The notes below the pieces were generated by a model. It had not been told where the DNA came from and did not search any database. It saw only the letters and a list, made by a program, of their open reading frames with translations. Positions 49,707 through 53,114 of a stretch of DNA of 53,114 bases are shown piece by piece. Source of the DNA: an uncultured Campylobacter sp. (GTDB lineage: Bacteria; Campylobacterota; Campylobacteria; Campylobacterales; Campylobacteraceae); contig NZ_CALIBH010000230.1 in NCBI RefSeq assembly GCF_938045775.1, positions 1-53,114 of the forward strand, written 5' to 3'. The translations under genes and the position numbers were made by a program. The first letter of the stretch is position 1. Each line of letters begins with the position of its first letter.

Positions 49707-50633
49707 AAACTTTCTTACTATAAGTAGCTTCATAAAATATAAATTCGTATTGTTCGCGTTTTATTATCAAGGCTTAGTGGCATAATTTTATTGATAGCAA
49801 TTTGATTGAAAAATCAAATCTCATCAAAGACGAAACAACCGCAGAGTTTTAGGTTTTTTGCGCCGGGTAAGCGCCAACGCCGCCTGCTTACGCATGCACC
49901 TTGGCGCGAGAATCAGCGCGCGAAGCTTCGCAGAACAGATAGTAGGAAATACCGACGGGGGAGGGGGCGGCACGCGGGTTTTTCGGGGGTGCACCGCTCC
50001 GTTTTCGGGACAGATTGCAGATTTTTGACGCTGAAGTATGGGCTGATTGAGGCAAAATCGGCTTAAGGTTTGGGGCAGAGTTTGGGGTCGAATTTCGTGA
50101 AAATACATTTTTTTGAAAAGAATTATTTTCAATAGTTAATTTTATAAAACGCCCTAAAATAGGCATTTTAAAGAGCCGTGAAAATTAAGTTTAAGTTTCA
50201 AGCAGCAAAAATAACGCGAATTTGTTCGTTTTCGCTTAAGGAAAGTGTGAAAATTTAGACGCGCGCCGCTTAAGTTTCGCGCGCAATTTCGGCTCGGTCT
50301 TGATAACTATTTGCTTAAAATCCTATGCACCTGCCTGCGCCTATGTCATAATCTACTGCAGGCGCGCTGCTGTGGGGCTTTGATAGCGCCCACTTACTCT
50401 CTTGACGAGGGGGCTATGACCCCACTCGGAATTTTCCGCCCAATACTGACGGTGTAGAGAAAAATTTCAAAATTTAGACTTTTTGTCCCGCGAAAAATAC
50501 GAACACATTTTATTATCTGCTTAAAATTTAAGCCCGCATTTTTTTGTCCCACGATCTGCGAAACGAGCGTAAGCATTAGGGCTTTGCGCCTGCGGGAGCG
50601 GTGTCCGCCTGCATTTGTCCTGCCAGCGCGAAT
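49707..50633. other. Long gene-poor region before the large terminase
   Basis: About 930 bp with no credible gene; the open frames found here on both strands are Arg/Pro-rich by composition only. Items of note: a hairpin GAGGGGG/CCCCACTC around 50407-50429; AAAATTTAGACGCGCGCC near 50252-50269, similar to the late repeat but lacking one G; and TTGTCCCACGAT at 50544-50555 with TGTCCC at 50484-50489, matching the origin iterons. It may hold packaging or replication sites. Confidence 0.5.
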
Positions 50634-52190
50634 TTATGCCCATGCTTCGGCGCCCTCGTAGTCCTCGTCCTCGTAGTCTGGCTCGTCAAATTCTCGTCCT
50701 ACGATATATTGCTGCAAATATGCGAGCGCATCCATCAGGTCGTCCTCTTTGCTCTCGACTTCGCTATCGAAGCTAAGGAGTTGCGCCTCTAATTCGGTAC
50801 TTGAGTCGATGCTTGCGTTGTGATAAATTTGCCCGGTGCGGTAATATGGCTCTAGGTTTGATATGCGGGTATTTTTTGCCTTTCCGCCGTGGCTAAGTTG
50901 ATCAATGGGTAGGTGCACTCCCGTCATTTTTTGTATGATGTCAATCGTATAGAAAAAATCGTTTTGCATTCCGGCTTTTTCAATCCCTATCCTGGTGCAG
51001 CCGAATATTTGAAAAATTCGTATAATCTCGACGCTCTTCTCAAACGGTGTCCAGTGCCCGGCGCTGATGTCTATTATGAATATGCGATTTCTGTTGTCGA
51101 TAGCCGAGGTTATCATCGCTGTTTGGTCACGGCCGTTTGCGCTTGCCAGATCAATCGTTGTAAAAATTTGACATTTTGCAAGCTCTATTTTTTCGCCGCC
51201 TAGCGTTAAATTTATAGCCTTTCTGATTTGCAGCGTTCGTATGTTGACGCCGTCCGTAATGTTTAGCGCTTCCGGTTCTGCGCCGATGTCGTATTCTACG
51301 CGCTCGAAGTAGCGAAAATACTCGCGTTTGAAAATCGCTCTTTGCGGATCGATCGCCGCACACATATACTCTTGATAAAATTCATTTGCAAGCCCCTTTG
51401 AGACGAGTTGATTTTGTATTGCTTTTATGCGCGGTAAAGGGAAACGAGACGGCCATGCGCTCGCGCCGTTTTCTATGATAGGAATTTTTATATGTTGCCA
51501 TCCCTGCTTATTGGTTTCTTCTATATTCTCATTGTTTACGATATTATTTAAGATACTGTCCTCGTGCAAGATTGTGCCTAACACTACCACTTTGCCGCGA
51601 GTTGGGTGCACGGCGGGGAGCAGATCCGCATAAAACCAACCTCTAAGCTTTTGGCGGCTCGCCTTGTTCCCAACCGGGAATTGCCCGTCTTTGCTTTCCA
51701 AATCATCGACGATGATAAGCGTCGGACGCATATTATCGATATTAGCGCCGCGCGGATCCTGCCCGGAGCTGAGTGATACTACGTGACAGGTTCGCTCAAT
51801 ATCGTTTCCGTTCCTGTCTTTTTTACCGCGATTAACGACGACCTCTATGCGGTCTTTATTCCAAATTTTACCGCGCTCTATCGCGTAACCTTTGGCAGCT
51901 GCTTTATCGATCGAATTTTTGATTGCTTCGACAAATAGCTTTGCTTTCGTATCGTTTGCAGAAGCTATCATAATGAAAGGCTCTGCATAAAAATACAGCC
52001 TGCTGACGACGTAAATTTTATTGAGTAGCGTAGTTTTTGCGCTACCGCGAAATATAACTACGGCTTTGTATTGATCCGCGCCGTCGATAAATTTCAAAAC
52101 GTCCAGGTGAAATTTGGGCGTTTTGTTCTCAAAGATTTCCGGTTCTATATCTTTTGCAAATTTTAAGTAAAGCTCTGGGGGAATTTTCAC
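50634..52190 (-). CDS. terL: Large terminase subunit
   Basis: A 518-residue DNA-packaging motor. Walker A is FRGSAKTTL (residues 47-55, Arg48, Lys52, Thr53), Walker B is LIIVDD at 158-163, and the C-terminal RuvC-like nuclease has TIDLAS and an acidic EDDLMDALAYLQQ end. It is of the podovirus (T7/P22-like) type. A GTG start follows AAGGATAGCTA. It lies on the opposite strand to portal and capsid, 20 kb from them and right beside attR. Confidence 0.92.
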   Translation of the reverse strand: MKIPPELYLKFAKDIEPEIFENKTPKFHLDVLKFIDGADQYKAVVIFRGSAKTTLLNKIYVVSRLYFYAEPFIMIASANDTKAKLFVEAIKNSIDKAAAKGYAIERGKIWNKDRIEVVVNRGKKDRNGNDIERTCHVVSLSSGQDPRGANIDNMRPTLIIVDDLESKDGQFPVGNKASRQKLRGWFYADLLPAVHPTRGKVVVLGTILHEDSILNNIVNNENIEETNKQGWQHIKIPIIENGASAWPSRFPLPRIKAIQNQLVSKGLANEFYQEYMCAAIDPQRAIFKREYFRYFERVEYDIGAEPEALNITDGVNIRTLQIRKAINLTLGGEKIELAKCQIFTTIDLASANGRDQTAMITSAIDNRNRIFIIDISAGHWTPFEKSVEIIRIFQIFGCTRIGIEKAGMQNDFFYTIDIIQKMTGVHLPIDQLSHGGKAKNTRISNLEPYYRTGQIYHNASIDSSTELEAQLLSFDSEVESKEDDLMDALAYLQQYIVGREFDEPDYEDEDYEGAEAWA

Positions 52191-52345
52191 TAGCTATCCT
52201 TTCTTTTGATTTCGCGCAACTTTGGTATAATTGATTTTTTCATAAAATTTATAAATCCCGCTAGATGCTTACTAAAATTTTTGTATAAAAAAGTGTATAA
52301 CCAAAATTTACATATTGCCTATTTTAGGCGATATATATATTATAA

Positions 52346-52369
52346 TCAAATCCCCTGTGGGTCACCATT
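52346..52369 (+). other. attR: attR of the prophage
   Basis: TCAAATCCCCTGTGGGTCAC followed by CATT, the partial tRNA-Glu 3' end, differing from attL only at one base. GTATAA words lie just inside (near 52286 and 52294), as at the attL side. No intact tRNA is present here. Confidence 0.9.
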
Positions 52370-52545
52370 TCATCACTTAAAATCAATTAAAATTTTCTAG
52401 CATTCAGCTGTCTGCCCTTAAAATTTAAGACATCATTTGATTTTTGAGTATTTTGATTAAAATTTCATCATATTTTATCGAGATTAATTGATCTAGAATT
52501 AAAGTCGCGCGAATTAAAATTTAGATCAAATTGTAAAATTCACGG

Positions 52546-52971
52546 CTAAATTCCGCCGCTACTTATATTTTCCAGATTACGCAGCCTATTCCAGTTCTGC
52601 TCGTTTTGTAAATTTCGCATATTTTGTCGCTGCTGCATCTGCTCCAGTTGCTGCTGCGATTGCTGCTGCATTAGGCTTCGCTGCGTGGCGATATACTGCT
52701 GCTGCGCTCTTTGCTGAGCTTGGGCGCTATTTGCTCTGAATGAATTAAACGCGTCTTGCGATGCAGCTTGCTCTTGCGCCTTTCGCGCGGCTTCGGCGTC
52801 GATTTTTTGCCGCTTCACGCAGCGGTTTGGCTGCTCCTTATTTAGCGAGCTTGCGACGTCGCATCTGTTCGCGCCTGTTGCAAACAAAGCCTCCTTGCTG
52901 TCCTGCGAGAGCGTCGAGCAGCCGCAAAGCAACACGACTAAAATCAAGGCAGAGAAAAATTTTAATTTCAC
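52546..52971 (-). CDS. Gln-rich predicted lipoprotein
   Basis: A 141-residue host protein. Signal peptide with lipobox LLCGC (Cys18). The mature region is strikingly Gln-rich from about residue 65 on, including AQQRAQQQYIATQRSLMQQQ, and ends ENISSGGI. It starts with GTG after GAGGTAATT. Probably an outer-membrane or periplasmic lipoprotein with a flexible coiled region; function is unknown. Confidence 0.75.
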   Translation of the reverse strand: MKLKFFSALILVVLLCGCSTLSQDSKEALFATGANRCDVASSLNKEQPNRCVKRQKIDAEAARKAQEQAASQDAFNSFRANSAQAQQRAQQQYIATQRSLMQQQSQQQLEQMQQRQNMRNLQNEQNWNRLRNLENISSGGI

Positions 52972-53010
52972 AATTACCTCTTAAATTTTATCTTTAATTC
53001 CCCGCAGCCG

Positions 53011-53114
53011 CTAATCCGCGCCCTTTGCGAGGTCGAATCCACACTGCGCCACAAGCGCCTTGTCGCTTGCGATGCTATCGCCGGTGGTGGTTAGGAAATT
53101 GCCCGTAAGCGCCG
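53011..53114 (-). CDS. bioB: C-terminal fragment, possible biotin synthase
   Basis: The minus strand is open from the window edge to TAG at 53011-53013, encoding 34 residues, ending GNFLTTTGDSIASDKALVAQ and GFDLAKGAD. GNFLTT-G followed by a D-ALV/MI helix ending in GF resembles the C terminus of BioB in epsilonproteobacteria (GNYLTT or GDYLTT). The fragment is too short to be sure. Confidence 0.5.
   Translation of the reverse strand, partial: ALTGNFLTTTGDSIASDKALVAQCGFDLAKGAD

Noticed and set aside
49806..50132. Open frames on both strands upstream of the terminase, considered as a methyltransferase remnant
   Set aside because: Both translations are Arg- or Pro-rich, carry no methyltransferase motif, and have no ribosome-binding site.
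13482..52369. The element as an integrative conjugative element or a P4-like satellite
   Set aside because: Portal, scaffold, capsid, fibre, lysis and terminase genes are all present, so it has its own virion genes; no conjugation genes are seen, despite the polyvalent protein and P4-type primase.

Overview
The window is a stretch of epsilonproteobacterial chromosome carrying one complete-looking prophage of about 39 kb. The chromosomal flanks suggest Campylobacter. A DUF2325 gene, an unknown gene and a flavodoxin lie in a row (1085-3142), an order I recall from C. jejuni, and there are long poly-G tracts and abundant AATTT-rich spacers. The G+C content looks well above that of C. jejuni, so I infer one of the higher-GC oral species (C. 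gracilis, showae or rectus type), without being able to name it.

Left flank (1-13428): the 3' end of a probable pyruvate:ferredoxin oxidoreductase, an Asp/Glu racemase, the DUF2325/unknown/flavodoxin cluster, a lipoprotein with an 11-G tract just upstream, a three-part fusion for lysophospholipid salvage (transporter, acyltransferase, acyl-ACP synthetase), YcxB-like and DUF4230-like proteins, a membrane protein broken by a stop codon, and a secreted ankyrin-repeat protein. A tRNA-Glu(CTC) gene at 13429-13503 is the integration site. Right flank (52370-53114): a Gln-rich lipoprotein and a probable biotin synthase 3' end.

Prophage (about 13482-52369): it is bounded by a 24-bp direct repeat with one mismatch, taken from the tRNA 3' end. 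From left to right it holds: (i) a tyrosine integrase; (ii) a leftward early operon (25078 to 14870) with CI-like helix-turn-helix proteins, a CHC2-primase/SF3-helicase, an iteron-rich origin at 20420-20792, a possible small terminase, several membrane microproteins, XRE-type regulators and an ORF6N/RhuM-like protein; (iii) a rightward accessory segment (25224-27604) with two proteins carrying a shared QIGNxNxQN motif, a DUF2335-like membrane protein split by a stop, and a BrnTA module; (iv) a leftward HigBA-like module; (v) a rightward late operon (28466-47511) with portal, scaffold-like protein, capsid, collar-domain fibre, a lysis cassette (spanins, holin, DUF5675, GH24 lysozyme), internal virion proteins and a 2443-residue polyvalent protein with an overprinted gene inside it; (vi) a truncated cytosine methyltransferase followed by an AT-rich three-gene cassette; (vii) a large terminase on the minus strand beside attR. 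The absence of recognisable tail-tube or tape-measure genes, together with a giant late protein, suggests a podovirus-like virion.

The most unusual signal is a RHIM-like motif with core IQIG or SQIG followed by NxNxQN, shared by three otherwise unrelated proteins of this one prophage (14870-15259, 25224-25574, 25579-25947). The first of these is also a clear paralogue of the phage's own scaffold-like protein. This fits an amyloid-signalling or co-assembly system in which a virion-assembly domain acts as sensor or decoy, but that function is inference.
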